A stretch of 64,000 nt of DNA, taken from Thermothielavioides terrestris NRRL 8126. Taxonomy: Eukaryota; Ascomycota; Sordariomycetes; Sordariales; Chaetomiaceae. Positions 42,709 through 54,229 of the stretch are shown here, piece by piece (within the stretch, counting starts at the first letter, position 1; the number at the start of each line of letters is the position of its first letter). The notes under the pieces were generated by a model, which did no database searches, had not been told where the DNA came from, and worked only from the letters and a program-made list of their open reading frames with translations. The DNA lies in the NCBI RefSeq assembly GCF_000226115.1, contig NC_016459.1:1178001-1242000 (forward strand), written 5' to 3'. Made by a program: the position numbers and the translations under genes.

Positions 42709-44834
42709 TGTTTGAGGCGGGGTTGAACTTGTATAGACGGGTGAAGATTCATTCCTGGAAAAAAGTCTGAGGGCCCTAGACGATACCCGTGTGTTTTCAC
42801 CAGCGGTGGTGGGTAATGGGGATGCGGTGACAGCCACTGAGCATGGAAGCCTGATAAACAGAGCGGATTACTCGGAACGTGCCTCCATCCATCCGTCCGG
42901 ACGATCAACTCCATCCTTCCGGGAAGCGACACGAGATCCAAGTCCGAAGACCCAGTGTATACCGTTGTCCATCCGCTACTGCCTATCCGGTACTTCCCAT
43001 GTGTCCTTCCGGCCCCTTCCCACGCTACGTCAGAGCCCAGCGGGACAGCCAACCATGACCGAGTCAACATCAGCTTCGACAGCCGACTGTCACTCATCAC
43101 ACGAAAGGGATCAACCTCGATCCTCGCCTCAGAGTGAGCCTGCCGTTCATTCCTCTGCCAAAGTTCGATCGGCCCAACGCCACAAATCACAAACCGCGAG
43201 CCCAACCATCGACAAAAAACGCAAATCCGTATCCACAGGCAGAAACCGGCCATCATCAATCCACCCCTCGCGTCCGCCCAGTCGCATCAAACAAGCGACA
43301 CACGAACGACGAGCGAGCGAGAGAAACAAGGCCGCAGCCTATAGACAGCCTTTCGCCCTCCCACGCTTCCTCAACCCGGCAGTTCCATATCCATACCGCG
43401 GCAAATACCGTTCCGTATGGTATGGACAACTGATACCAGAAAATCAAGTCAAGTGAAAAATGCAACCCAGTACTACGACGATAAAAAGCAAAACTCGCGT
43501 ATCCCTGCCTGTGCCATCCTATGCTGCCTGCCTGCATACCATACCTAGAGAAGACGGAAAACCCAGAAGTTACGGCATGCCGCTGTGCCCGCAATGCCAT
43601 CCATCCATCACCCCAGCTTCGCGTATCCTCTCCAACTGCCTTCCCCGAGCAGGAAGAGAGCAGGAGAAACAAGGCCCGAGATAGACAGCGGAGGCACCCA
43701 GAGGCACCCAGATCAGACGGCAGGACCCCAAGGAAACCGACCCAAGGAAAAAAGAAAAAAAGGAAGAGGAGACAAAAAAAAACCGGGCTATGCAGGGGTA
43801 TCTCAACCCAACCGCGCCACGCCGTGCCGTGCCCAGCAAAATGCGCCGTACCCCGAGCCGTTGTCAGACCGATGATACTCCACCATGCAAGGGCGTGCCC
43901 AAAGTCTCCTGTTTGCATGCCCTATCTCAACCCACCAAACTCCCGTTGGTGAAACACGGTCTCCCCTGAAACCACGGGGAGGAGGATGTAAAACGGAGAA
44001 GGGACACAGGAAGGAAAGAGGCCATCAACGCCGTCTCCTCTCGGGAAGATGTAGTCCCAAACCAAGCCTTATCGCGCCGCATGTACCCATCCACGCCTGA
44101 AGAGGTCCTGTGCTGCGCCGATTCCACTCTTATATGCAGTCGTCATCGTCATCATCATCATTTGTCGCCATCATGCTGTTGTCTGGAGTGTGAGTGAGTG
44201 AGTGGCACACTCGAAGTCGGTTCGTTCTTTGTTGTTCATTGTTGAATCAAACGTCTCATCGTGTGTCGTCCGAGGAAGAAGCGGGACGAGTTGTGGTCGG
44301 GGAAGCAAGAGCAGCCAAGAGTGCCGAGAGGGCTCAATGCTTTTCAGTCGAAATTGCCCGAAGTTGTCCGTTGAAAACGAGCGGCGGGGATTGGATCGAA
44401 GAAAGAACATGCGCCAAGACATGAACTCTGAGGCGCACACTGATCCGGATTCTCCCAAGCAAATGAGTGTGGTATGGTTGTGAACCAAGAGTTGTTGCCG
44501 TTGTGTTGGCGCTGGAAACTATAATCGATGTAGTCGCATGAAAAGGATTAGGAAAAAAGAAAAAGAAATGCAAATACTCGAAACGCCGGTTGCGCAACCC
44601 GTTGAAGTCGTCCAGTGAGTTAGTCGAACTGCCACCTCGATGCTGGATGAGAGATTGTCTCATCCAAAAACGCTGCATTAGACAGCATGGACTTGGGCTC
44701 AAAAGAGCCTTGGTGACAGGCTGGAAGGATCCTGTCATCAGACATCGCCATCGCGAGGTACGACAGAATGTCGAGAGCCGAAAAACACGGTAGCCCTGGA
44801 TCGCTACCTGCAAGACGGCAGCCGAGGAGGGAGC
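42709..44834. other. Gene-poor interval between carrier and NYN gene
   Basis: Frames of 60-220 codons occur on both strands (longest at 42791-43456 plus and 43256-43918 minus), but they overlap each other, are low complexity and show no domains. Short simple-sequence tracts are present: CATCATCATCATCAT-like at about 44148-44160 and A-rich tracts at about 43747-43782. No RNA gene was found. Confidence 0.5.
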
Positions 44835-47006
44835 TTAATGCTCCAAAGACTCGATGGTCATGTCAAAAAGCTCCTCGCAGAATCCGTCAAGTTCGATGAT
44901 CTTGAACTGGTGGCCCCACTTCTTGGCAAACTCCGGCTCGCGCCAGGCTGACGAGATGTTGCGGCGCCAGGCGTACAGTTCAAGGTTCCAGCCGTGCGAG
45001 AGCACGCGTTCGATGTTCTTCTTGAACCCATCCGAGTACTGCGCAGATGCTGCATCGCCCGTGGCGAGGACCACGGTAGCGGGATTCGGCGTATCCATCG
45101 CGCTCTGGAGGATCTTGAGATGGAGCAGTTCGTCCACCCCTTGTTCACCATGCTTCATCGGGCCCAGAACGAAGTCGTCGCCTGAGGTGTCAGCTCCAGA
45201 CGTAGCAGACTCGCGGTCTCGGGCTCCGGCCTTCGACTTGCGGTTACGCAAAGCCGAGGCAGGCTTGGGAACGCGCTCCAGAATGTTCATCTCGTACTTG
45301 AGCTCCTGGGCCTGAAGCATGTATCCAGGCCACCGTTTGGTGTGCGAGTTGCTCAGAGAACCGGCGACAATCCTCTTGGCGACATTTCGGTCGCGAGTGA
45401 GGATGGTATCAAAGTTCTTAAACGAGAATGGGGGAGCAATGATGCGCTTGTTCACAGGAATCCCGCGGCTCTCCTTCATGCTGTCGTAGAACCCAATGAT
45501 TATGTTCGAAAGGTCGACAAAGACGTGGACGGGATTGCGTGCAACAGCACCCGAAACCCGGTCGGAACGCAGCTTGGCGTCGTCGAGCTTGAGATCACCA
45601 ATCTTGTACCGAAGGTAGCGCTCCTTGCCACGCTTGGTGGTCCAGTATTTGGGGACCAGCTGGCCATTGCCGAGGTTGGATGCAACCTCGTAGCAGGTGA
45701 ATCCCATCCAGGGCTGCTCTTTGGCCAACGGATACTTGTGGGGTTTGGAGGAAGTCAATGAAAAGGGGCCCGGCGAAGCTTCCAGGGTGCTGTCTTGTGC
45801 TGCGGTGTTGTTGTCGCGTGCCCCTTGGGTAGCAAATGGATCCGAGGTGGTTGGCGCGTTCACAGAATTGAACGTGCTCGAGACGGAGTCGGCAGACATG
45901 GCATTGAAGCCCGAGCGAACAGTGAGGTACGCCTGTTCAAGGCCTGCGCCAAGATGGTGTAACGCTGGAGTGGGTGTGGCAACCTCAGATTCGTCCGTCA
46001 ATCCAAGCTCGTCGGCGAGACTGGATGGCAGCAAAGCCACGCCGCCGTCTGCATCATCGAGGGGACCAAACACAGAGTCGATGTCTGGAGACGAAAGACT
46101 GTCTCCTGCAGAATATCCAGGACTGCTCCAATGCACAGAGCCGGCGGAGGTCTCGCTGCCATATTCCGGCACGGAACCGCTGGGAGACACGGCTTCAGCG
46201 GCAGGCTTTTGATGCGGTGTAGCTTGATTGTCGACAACATCGGTGAAATCGGATGTGAAGATCTTGGCGGTCCCTTTGTCCGAGTTCGACTTACAGGCAC
46301 GGGTGTCTTCCAACGAATCAGTGGCGGGTTCAAACGAAAGTGAGCCGTTGACGGCGAGGCCGGGAAACCGCTCGCGGAGGGTGGCATTCCAACGGGCGAT
46401 AAAATCGGGACCCACGGGGCTGCCGGCTGTCTCCTTGGTAGGCGTGTCTTGGCATGCGACACCGTCGAGCCCAGAGCAGTTTGCAGGCTCGCTGGTCATG
46501 TTCCGCAACCGCTCATGCCTGGCAGCGCGCCACTGAGCTTTGACCCTGTACGCAGCAGAATCCAGAATCTTGTCGGCAACTTGTTTGGACAATTTTTCTG
46601 CGGGTGGGCCGTCCATTCCGCTCAAAAGGGCCTTAGACAGGGCCAGAGCGGCAGCGGCTTGTGCCTCATCCTGAGCATCTTCGATCGCGTCCAGTATTTC
46701 GAACCGTTTAGCCTCAGATCGCAGATAGCCGTTGGAGCGCATCATGGCCTGAACGTCGGGATCGATGCGGTCGACCTCGTCCTTGACAGTTTCAAGCTTC
46801 AGAGTGTCATTGGGCCCCTGCAGGAGCCGGAACTCCTGCGCGGGACCAGAGAACAGCTTCGCCCGGTCATCGTCGGAGAGCTGTGTCAGGTAGTACGAGT
46901 GAATCGGGTGGCGCAGGTTGAAAGCACGAGCCCATTTCGCAATCAGGTCGAGATCTGCGCCGAGGCGGCGACCGTCATGTTCGAGGCGGCCAAAGTACGA
47001 AGCCAT
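44835..47006 (-). CDS. NYN (PIN-like nuclease) domain protein
   Basis: Single-exon protein of 723 residues. The C-terminal part, about residues 496-720, has the NYN/PIN-like fold signature: VHVFVDLSNIIIGFYDSM with the first acidic residue, then GVDELLHLKI and ATGDAASAQYSDGF supplying further Asp residues, and a final WGHQFKIIELD strand. NYN proteins are usually RNA-processing nucleases, so this one is probably a metal-dependent RNase or its inactive relative. The N-terminal third is helical (DAIEDAQDEAQAAAALALSK). The middle is Ser/Thr/Pro-rich and probably disordered. The start ATG at 47006 (MASYFGRLEH) is the first in frame. No signal peptide is seen. Partners and target RNAs are unknown. 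Confidence 0.8.
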   Translation of the reverse strand: MASYFGRLEHDGRRLGADLDLIAKWARAFNLRHPIHSYYLTQLSDDDRAKLFSGPAQEFRLLQGPNDTLKLETVKDEVDRIDPDVQAMMRSNGYLRSEAKRFEILDAIEDAQDEAQAAAALALSKALLSGMDGPPAEKLSKQVADKILDSAAYRVKAQWRAARHERLRNMTSEPANCSGLDGVACQDTPTKETAGSPVGPDFIARWNATLRERFPGLAVNGSLSFEPATDSLEDTRACKSNSDKGTAKIFTSDFTDVVDNQATPHQKPAAEAVSPSGSVPEYGSETSAGSVHWSSPGYSAGDSLSSPDIDSVFGPLDDADGGVALLPSSLADELGLTDESEVATPTPALHHLGAGLEQAYLTVRSGFNAMSADSVSSTFNSVNAPTTSDPFATQGARDNNTAAQDSTLEASPGPFSLTSSKPHKYPLAKEQPWMGFTCYEVASNLGNGQLVPKYWTTKRGKERYLRYKIGDLKLDDAKLRSDRVSGAVARNPVHVFVDLSNIIIGFYDSMKESRGIPVNKRIIAPPFSFKNFDTILTRDRNVAKRIVAGSLSNSHTKRWPGYMLQAQELKYEMNILERVPKPASALRNRKSKAGARDRESATSGADTSGDDFVLGPMKHGEQGVDELLHLKILQSAMDTPNPATVVLATGDAASAQYSDGFKKNIERVLSHGWNLELYAWRRNISSAWREPEFAKKWGHQFKIIELDGFCEELFDMTIESLEH

Positions 47007-47874
47007 CGCGTGCTTCTTTCATCAACAGACAATCGGAACGGCGATTTTTGAGTGGGATCTTGGAAGACGACTTTGCGAACAGGATTGAGGGGGCAGACAG
47101 CGGGGCGATGCGAGAGAGTGTGTATTGCGAGAAAAATCGAGTAGAGAGGCTTCGCACCCGGTCGATCGGTCGATGGATCGGTTGGAGTTTGGAGGTTGGA
47201 GGTTGGGGATTGGCGGGGAGAGAGAGAGAGAGAAAGAGGCGTTCTAACTTCCGCCGGCCGGGTGTTGCGGTTTTAGCTTCCGCGGAAGCATCGTTCGAAA
47301 GGTTTGCTGTGGTTTTCCTGTTGATTTAGTTCCTCGAAGTTTCAAGGCGGCAGGATAGCGAGATGCCCTGCGTGGTTGGCAGGAACCCAGATCTGGGAGG
47401 TTTTGAGATTCAGAAACGGGTGCGAAAGCCCCAGCTAACACTTGGGCACGAGTGGGGCAGCCAGCTCGGTGTGACTCCACACGAGCTGCGGCATCCTTGT
47501 CTCTCAGCCCCCTGCTTTTCCAGGCTGCAGTTTTCCAGTGCTTGTGTACGAAGTACCACAAAGGAGTTTCGAATTTGCGGCCATTTGTTTACAAGATGAA
47601 TCTGACTGAGAACCTTCACGAAAAGGTGCCATTGATAGTTAACCGCTCCATGCCATCGCTTCTATGCGGTCCTGCAGATGACCTCTCAGCGTCCCAGGAC
47701 TCTCTGATGTGGCCGAGCTTGTTATAAACGGACATCGGACTTGAGCATCCAGGTGCCACAAGTACGGATACCTGTGGACCGGACAAACACCAGCAAAAAG
47801 GCTCCAGAAACCCCACGTCGCACACTTCATGTCGTATTCCAAATGCCATGTCGTACTGCAAACGTTGTCAAAAA
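47007..47874. other. Upstream region of the NYN gene
   Basis: Purine-rich tracts (GAGAGAGAGAGAGAAAGAGG near 47220) and short chance frames only. It should contain the promoter of the NYN gene at its left side. No gene is supported. Confidence 0.5.
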
Positions 47875-47945
47875 TGCGTCAGCCGCGAATCGAACGCGGG
47901 GCCCATCGATGGCAACGATGGATTTTACCACTAAACCACTGACGC
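47875..47945 (-). tRNA. tRNA-Gly (GCC)
   Basis: The minus strand folds into a full cloverleaf of 71 nt including the discriminator A. The acceptor pairs GCGTCAG with CTGACGC. The D arm contains GGTTTAGTGGTA. The anticodon stem CATCG/CGATG encloses the loop TTGCCAT with anticodon GCC. The T arm is CCGCG, TTCGATT, CGCGG. TGGTTTAGTGG and GGTTCGAT-like words match the A and B boxes of RNA polymerase III genes. There is no intron. Confidence 0.96.
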
Positions 47946-48269
47946 GTGGAGTGCTCGACGAGCACGATGGCAGGTTCTTTCCCCGGTTTTTGTGCGGAGA
48001 GATCTTGACCTACAACATGAGAAGTTGTCCAGCTGCATGTCCGAAGACGTTTTGATGTGACCTTTTGACGTAGGGCCGAGGGTAGCTTGGGCTTCAGCTT
48101 CTGCAGCGTCCGCGCTACCTAACTGCCTTCCGAGTTCCGACGTGGGAGTGAGCAAGATTGCCACCAGTCTCCGAGTGGACAGCATGAAGGAGAGGATCGG
48201 TGCCGGTTTGGAGACACGTGTTGGCTTAAGCTGGTTCGGAACAGATTGTGGCGTATCCATCACTGTGGT

Positions 48270-48740
48270 CTCCTATCCAGGTTCGTAACTTGAACAGTAA
48301 ATGGATCAATTCGGAGTTCTCTGCCTCGTCCCAAAGTTCGAGGATCGCGAAACAAACGGTGCCTCAAAGAAGAGCGGCCAGTAGCCCCCATAGTCCCAGT
48401 CGATAAACCCTGACCCTCAGCGTTTCGGGGTGGACAATGTTCGACTTCGAGAGGTCGCAGTGGCAAAAAAAGAACTCCGCCGTGGACGACGAAGTGACAG
48501 CGGACCACCGAGTGCCTCTTGCAAAGTACCTCGTTCTTCGCGGTGGGAGACGCTGGGCCGAAAACTGCTGTTGCAAAAAACCGGTCCGCATACTTTCGAA
48601 ACTCTTGCTGGTGATTTCTCCAGCCCTCGAATGGTTCGTCGCCACTCGAAGGCGGCAGGAACCGCAGTGCCCCGACGGCGATGATGCCGGTATCGACAAC
48701 AGAGGGGAGCAAAAGGGCGTCAGTTCGATCAAAAGGTCCC
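48270..48740 (-). pseudogene. Broken aminoglycoside-phosphotransferase-like kinase gene
   Basis: The C-terminal lobe of an APH/phosphotransferase-family protein can be read on the minus strand in shifting frames. TAEFFFCHCDLSKSNI with VHPETLRV (catalytic-loop H-x-D-L-x-x-S-N) lies at about 48430-48475. FIDWDYGGYWPLFFEAPF (metal-binding IDWD) lies at about 48375-48425 in another frame. FRDPRTLGRGRELR follows in a third frame. The frame changes come without splice sites, so the gene is dead. Only about the last 150 codons are recognisable; upstream sequence is eroded. Such kinases are a large fungal family, often lost and gained. Confidence 0.65.
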
Positions 48741-49560
48741 TTCCCTAGCGTGCTTCTTCGTCTTCCTGGGAGTGCATGAGTTGTAGAAACTTTGGAGAAG
48801 GTTCGCCAGAGCAGATCAACAGCCACTGCTCGAATGGCCCAACAGAGAGACACGCAGGCTCTAACGACACCAAACAAAATGTACGAGAATAAGGAGGTGC
48901 ACGCTCACAAACAGCGCCAAGTGAAGTTGCGTTGTGATGACTATGTGTCCCCATTCCGTTGGCATGGACGAGGAGCAGGCAGCATCACTCCACCGTCGCG
49001 CAGTTCCCATCGAACCCCAGCAAGGTTGATGCGCAGCTGAGTACCTAAGGACCGTTGCGGAGTCGAACAGGTCGTACAAACCAGGTACGCCACACCCAGC
49101 AAGTCCAACGGCCTGGGCCAGACGCTGCTGCTCAGAGTCGTCACGGCACTGAACTCTCCGTCATGATATCCAGTAACCACCAGGAAGTAGCATCCAGCCT
49201 ATGCACTGGACTCCAGGCACCGAAATCCGCGCCAGCTGCAAGAAAGAAACCATCGATTTCATTGCCCTCTCACTCCCTACAGCGAAATGCACAATTGTAC
49301 ATGGCGACCGCAAACACCGGAAGCAAAATGGACAACACCGGCGGCCTGCAACAGATACAGCCATCCCCAAGTCCCGGAAACGCTCCGCGCAGAGGGGGTA
49401 TCCCTGACCCTGATACCTTGAATTTTCCATCCCGAGTCCAACACCAACTCCAAAGCTCACCCAGTCCAAACCCAGTCCAGTCCCATCCGGAACAATGGGA
49501 CGGCATCCAGTGGTGACCCTAGCGAGAAACAGACTAAAAGACAAAAAGAAGAAAAAAAAA
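48741..49560. other. Intergenic region near the RSC gene 3' end
   Basis: No supported gene. Short frames on both strands lack family features. An A-rich tract (49530-49560) lies immediately beyond the stop codon of the RSC1/2 gene and may include its 3' processing signals. CCAACA/CCCAGTCC-type repeats are seen at about 49435-49485. Confidence 0.45.
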
Positions 49561-52500
49561 TCACTTCTCAAGATGCGTCCGGTGAATAAAGCAGTCCTCA
49601 TACTGCTTCTTCTGCTCCAGCGTGATCTCGCCGCGGCGCAGCTGCTCATCAAAGAGCCAGCGCAGGTTCGCGACGCGCACCTCCTCGTCCGTCTTGCCCT
49701 CGGTCTCCTCCCTGCTGCGGCGCATCATCTCCTTCCAGCTGTCGAGGCCGCCGAGCTGGTCGCCGAGCATCTCGGTGCCGCGGTCCATGTCGGCGGCCCA
49801 GCCGAGCAGGACCTTCTCGAGCAGCTCGGCCTGGCGGCTGCGCTCGGCCTCGGCCTCGGCGCGGCGGCGCGCGTCCTCCTCCCGCGCCGCGGCCTGCCGC
49901 TTGCTGTCCTCCTGCTCGCGCGCGAGGGCCTCGTCGCGCTCCTTGCGCTTGCGCGCGCGCTCCTCGCGCAGCTGCTTGATGGTGGCCAGGTGGCGGACGC
50001 TGTGGCCGAGGCCGGCGTGCTGCTCCGCAACACGGTTTTGCGGACGGACCAGCGGCGGCGCCGTGAAGAAGAGCACGCGGCCGTCCTCGTCGCGCTGGAA
50101 CTGCTCGCGCACTTCCGGCGGAATGGTCGCGTCGACGTTATCGGCCAGCGTGTAGACCTCGGGGGCGCGCGGGACGTTGTAGACGTGGGCGCCCTGGGGA
50201 GTGCCATGCGGCAGCGCCGCCATGCTGGGCGCGGGCGCGGGCGCCATGGGTGGGCGAGACGGCGGCATGGCTTGAGGTGCGGGATGCACCGGACGGTGGT
50301 GCTGATCAAAAACTGGCGCGATGTGGGCCGCTGTCTGGTATTGAATCGGCTGCGGTGGAGCCATCTGCGGCTGCACTCCGTATTGCGGTGGATACGCTTG
50401 GGGTGGGTAATGCGGGCTTGGCTGCATCTGGGGCATCACAGGATGCGGCACGTGCATCGGCATCGGTTGCGGTTGCGGTTGCGGTTGGAGGTGGACCGGT
50501 GCCTGGTGAGGAGCAGGCGGCGGGACTGGCCGTGGCTGGAAGTGTTGCATTTGGAAATGCGTGGGCGCCGGCGCCGGCGCAGGCGCGACGGCAGCGGGAT
50601 GGTGATAGGCTGGTGCACCCACGACGCCGACGTTGGCTTTGATGGGAACCTGGGTTGGTGCAATTGCGAGCGGCACAGGTGCAACCACCGCGGGCAGCGG
50701 ATTCGGCTCTGGGGGGGGCGACTCCTTCAGCTTGGTCAGCTTATGCATTCCTTGTCGAGCAAACCAACGAAAAGCCCGGCGATGCAGGTGGCAAACCGGA
50801 ACAGCTCGTGTTGGAATGACAGGAGGCAAGTGAAGAGGGGGCGGCGGATAAGAACGTGGAGACCCTTGAACCCAGACCGCTTCGGCAGGCACTTGGGAGG
50901 TAACGAGCCTGAAGGCAGCACATCCGCGGGCTGATTGAATTGAATAAAGATATCACAGCGCCATAGACGCCAACCTTCGAGTCGCCAAAAGGGAAAGAGA
51001 AAAATGGGGGACAGGCATGCGAGGGAAAGGCAAGACAATGCAAACTCACATTTGGCTCACGAGGGCGCCGGTGCACCGCTCCAATCAAGGGCGGCGCGTT
51101 TGGGCTCCTCCAGGTCGGCTTGGGGAGGTCGTCGGTCTCTTTGGCATCCGCCTGCAGGAGGTGCTTGATCGGACTTGGCACCTTCCTCAAGGTCCGAGGC
51201 ACATCAAACAAGTCCATCTCGTAATCCTTCTCGCGCACCTCGTCCGGCAGGCAGCTCGTCCAAGTCTTGATCTTGTTGAACTTGAATTTCTCCTCGTTGT
51301 ACCGCGCCTCGCACACATACACGGATTTGTCTGGCGGTAGACCGCGCGGTCGACCTCGAGGATAGCGCGTGATGAACATGACGAAGCAGCGGTCCTCGAC
51401 GTCCTCGATGTGGTGGTCGCGGTACTGGCCGGTCTTGACCACCTCGTTTTCGTAGAAGTGCTTGTCGAACCGGTGCACTGTCTGCTCCGGCCGGTAATAC
51501 CAGCATGCGTTGACCCATTTCTGGCCCGACGCGTCCGACCATGTTCGGTAGATCTGGGCTACGATGGGCTTCGACAAATCGTTCGGGTTCCGGATGTGGA
51601 CCCAATCGCCTGCAGAATCAAAGTCAGAGGAAGCGCTCGACACGCGGCATCAGGCACGGCTGTCTACTTACCCACTCTCCACGTTTCCCCGCGGTGCTCA
51701 ATGCTAGCCAGGGGCAGCTTCCCATCTTCGTCGCGAAACTCGTCGTCGGACTTCGCCTTTTCTTGCTCGGCCAGAATGCGTGCCTGTTTGGCCAGCTCCA
51801 CGGCGTCCTGGTAGACCTCGCTGCCTTCCTCGTTGTACTGCTTGGCATTGTCGAACATAAGCTCCAGATCTTGGAGAGCCTGGTCGACAGTCTGGTACTT
51901 TTTCCGCTTGTGCTTCCGCTTAATGGTCTCCAGCGCAATGGGGTTGCGGATGGCGGTGTAGTAATCGGGCAGCTCAGCCTTGTCTGGGAGCTTCTCAAAG
52001 TGGGAGATGCGCAGATGGCCGCGCTCATTTTTGAATCGGCGCAGACCTTTCAGAATCGCCTGAATCCGAGCCTCGAGGGGTGTGAAGACTTTAGGCGGTC
52101 TGCCGCGCTTCTTGTGGGCATCATCGCCCTCTTCGGCGCCCTTCCTAGCCCCGGACTGGCGGCGGCGCCGGCCCGAGCGGCGCCTGCCACCCTCCTCGTC
52201 AGAGTCCTCGTCCTCCTCGTCCTCATCCTCTTCATCGTCCTCCTCGTCAGCCTCCTCCTCGTCGTCTTCAGGAGGGGGCGAGTCCTCAAACTCGGGCAAA
52301 GGCCCCAAATCGGGAATCTCAGCATCCTCGGCGGAGATAGTGCCGTCGGCCACCATTTCGGCGAGCTTCTCCTTGAAGACGTCCATCAGGCGGCCGGCAT
52401 CGGAGAAGATAGGGGCGGACGGCCTGTTATACACCTGCGCATTGTGGCATATGCGCGTGACGTCCCACACAAACTCGTTGAACTTGGTGTAGACCTTCTT

Positions 52501-53183
52501 GCCGAGTTTGGCCTGCACCACCGTTTATGTCAGCCATCTGCCCTCACCAGCCGCTGGTGCCAAGACTCGGCTCACCCGAATGGTGCTGAAAGCCATCGGC
52601 TCTTTGATCACCTCAAAGTAGTCTGGGAGGCTGCGCTTGTTGACTAAACGCTGGAATCCCGAGGCGATCTCGTGGTCCCTGTGGACAGCCAATCAGCATC
52701 CAAGCGCATCGCAGAGCAACACCTGAAGGGGGGGCCAAAATCTTACTCCCCGTCAATTTTGACTGTGTAGCGGCACAGATACTCGGACGTGTCCCTGATG
52801 AGCTGCAGAAGGTTGCGCCAGTCCTCTTCTTGTCGTACCTGCTCGGCGGTGTCGTCTGGCTCGCCGTCGGCATCTGCATCCGCGTCTGCATCTGCGTCCG
52901 CGTCTGCATCGCCATCGGCATCCGCATCCGCATCCGCATCGCCGTTGGCATCTGCGTCGCCGTCACCGTCGTCTTTGCGCGCTGGACTGTCGGCGTCCTC
53001 CATCTCGACATCGTCGTCGACGTCGCCCTTGGCCTCAATGGACTCGCGCACCTCGATCGCGTCGCCCGGCATACTGGGTCGCCGTTTTCTGGGGGTCGAT
53101 CTCGTCGCGGTCGGAGAATTTTGAGACGCCTTCTTGGCGGGCGAGATCTCGCCTCTGCTGGGCCGTTCGCGCAGAGTCGGCAT
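49561..53183 (-). CDS. Chromatin remodeller subunit RSC1/RSC2 (two bromodomains, AT hook, BAH)
   Basis: Subunit of the RSC nucleosome-remodelling complex; the bromodomains bind acetylated histones. Exons inferred: 53183-52747, 52678-52576, 52512-51672, 51609-51050 and 50724-49561, giving 1034 residues. Bromodomain 1 is at about residues 118-225 (split by two introns; SLPDYFEVIKEPMAFSTIR). An acidic linker follows, then AT hook KKRGRPPK near 316, bromodomain 2 at about 325-440 (ELPDYYTAIRNPIALETIK) and BAH at about 460-590 (WYYRPEQTVHRFDKHFYENE). The C-terminus is Pro/Gln-rich, then a coiled, charged end. The N-terminal Asp-Ala repeat (about 75-105) is a hexanucleotide microsatellite. The last intron (325 nt) is the least certain; its acceptor was chosen to join REPN to ESPPPEP in frame. 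Confidence 0.9.
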
Positions 53184-54229
53184 TGCGGCACGGGTGCGGC
53201 AGGGTTTCCAGGACACGAGACGCGCAGAGGGCGCAGAGGGTACTCCAACCGAACGACCAAGTCAGTTGCCGGCCTGGAAATCTCCACAGTCGCAGGAGGT
53301 GCACGCACAGGCGTTTAGCGCGATTGGGTGATGGTCAGTTACGCGCTACAGCCCCGATAAATGCCTAGCCGATCTCTCCAGACTGACCCGCTAGTTCTGG
53401 ATACCAGCACTTGGCCCGAGCGCCCCGCTCAGCCGGGCAATCAGGGGCCCATCACATTATGTTAGCAAGGGAAATCTGTTTTGTCCTCCATCAGGGTCTG
53501 GTCTGATCTGACCTGCGGCTCAAGGGCCAGCCTTGGAAGCGACCATCAGCAGACTATCTTGGGCGGCCAAGGTATTCAGGTTGCTTATAAATGCTTAGGT
53601 TCCCCATTTACTCCCCGCTAGGTACCTTATCTTGCTGTGCCACAGATCAACCCCGCGTTCTGCCTGCTCATACTCCGTCGTTCAATCCCTCCCGGTTTGG
53701 TGTTCAGCAAAGGTCTTCTGCTAACAGCACCCTGGCGCCTTGAAACATCGGCCTTGCCCAAGCTCCAGATTGAGCAAGTCATCCCCTTCAACTCATCATC
53801 AGGGAGCAGTCTCTGGTGTCGGCTTCCATTAGCTTCATTGGCTTCCTGCGCTGCATTCGAATCTCGCAGCGAGCAGCTCACAGTCTGATCTTGTTGTGAT
53901 GTGGATAAAGTGAGCTTTGTCCATTTTCTGTTTGTCAGGGTGCATGCAGCTTGCCGCTGCACCGGTCTGGCTGGGTCTGACTGGTCTGACTGGCATGTAA
54001 AGGCACATGTGAACCAGCCTCGGGGCGCATTATCAAATGACAAAACACCGGGCAGAACGCAACTTGACTAACGGTGCTACGAATCTAGGATCAGTTCACA
54101 CCATTTGCGGCATATATACGGCATTTAACTGTTCTTCACGTCGACTACATCTCCCCAGCCAGTCACACCACCTCACTCCTCATAGCTTTGCCTCAACAGT
54201 TATCTTTTGAGCATCACATTCCTCCTAAG
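53184..54229. other. Divergent region between RSC1/2 and OTU1
   Basis: A 1046-bp divergent interval that should carry both promoters. TATA-like words lie at about 54113-54118, upstream of OTU1. The frames at 53627-54043 on both strands have no family features. No repeat or RNA gene is recognised. Confidence 0.45.

Noticed and set aside
43256..43918. Minus-strand frame of 220 codons with a Phe-rich stretch
   Set aside because: The Phe run is the complement of an A-rich tract; no family features, and overlapping frames on the other strand.
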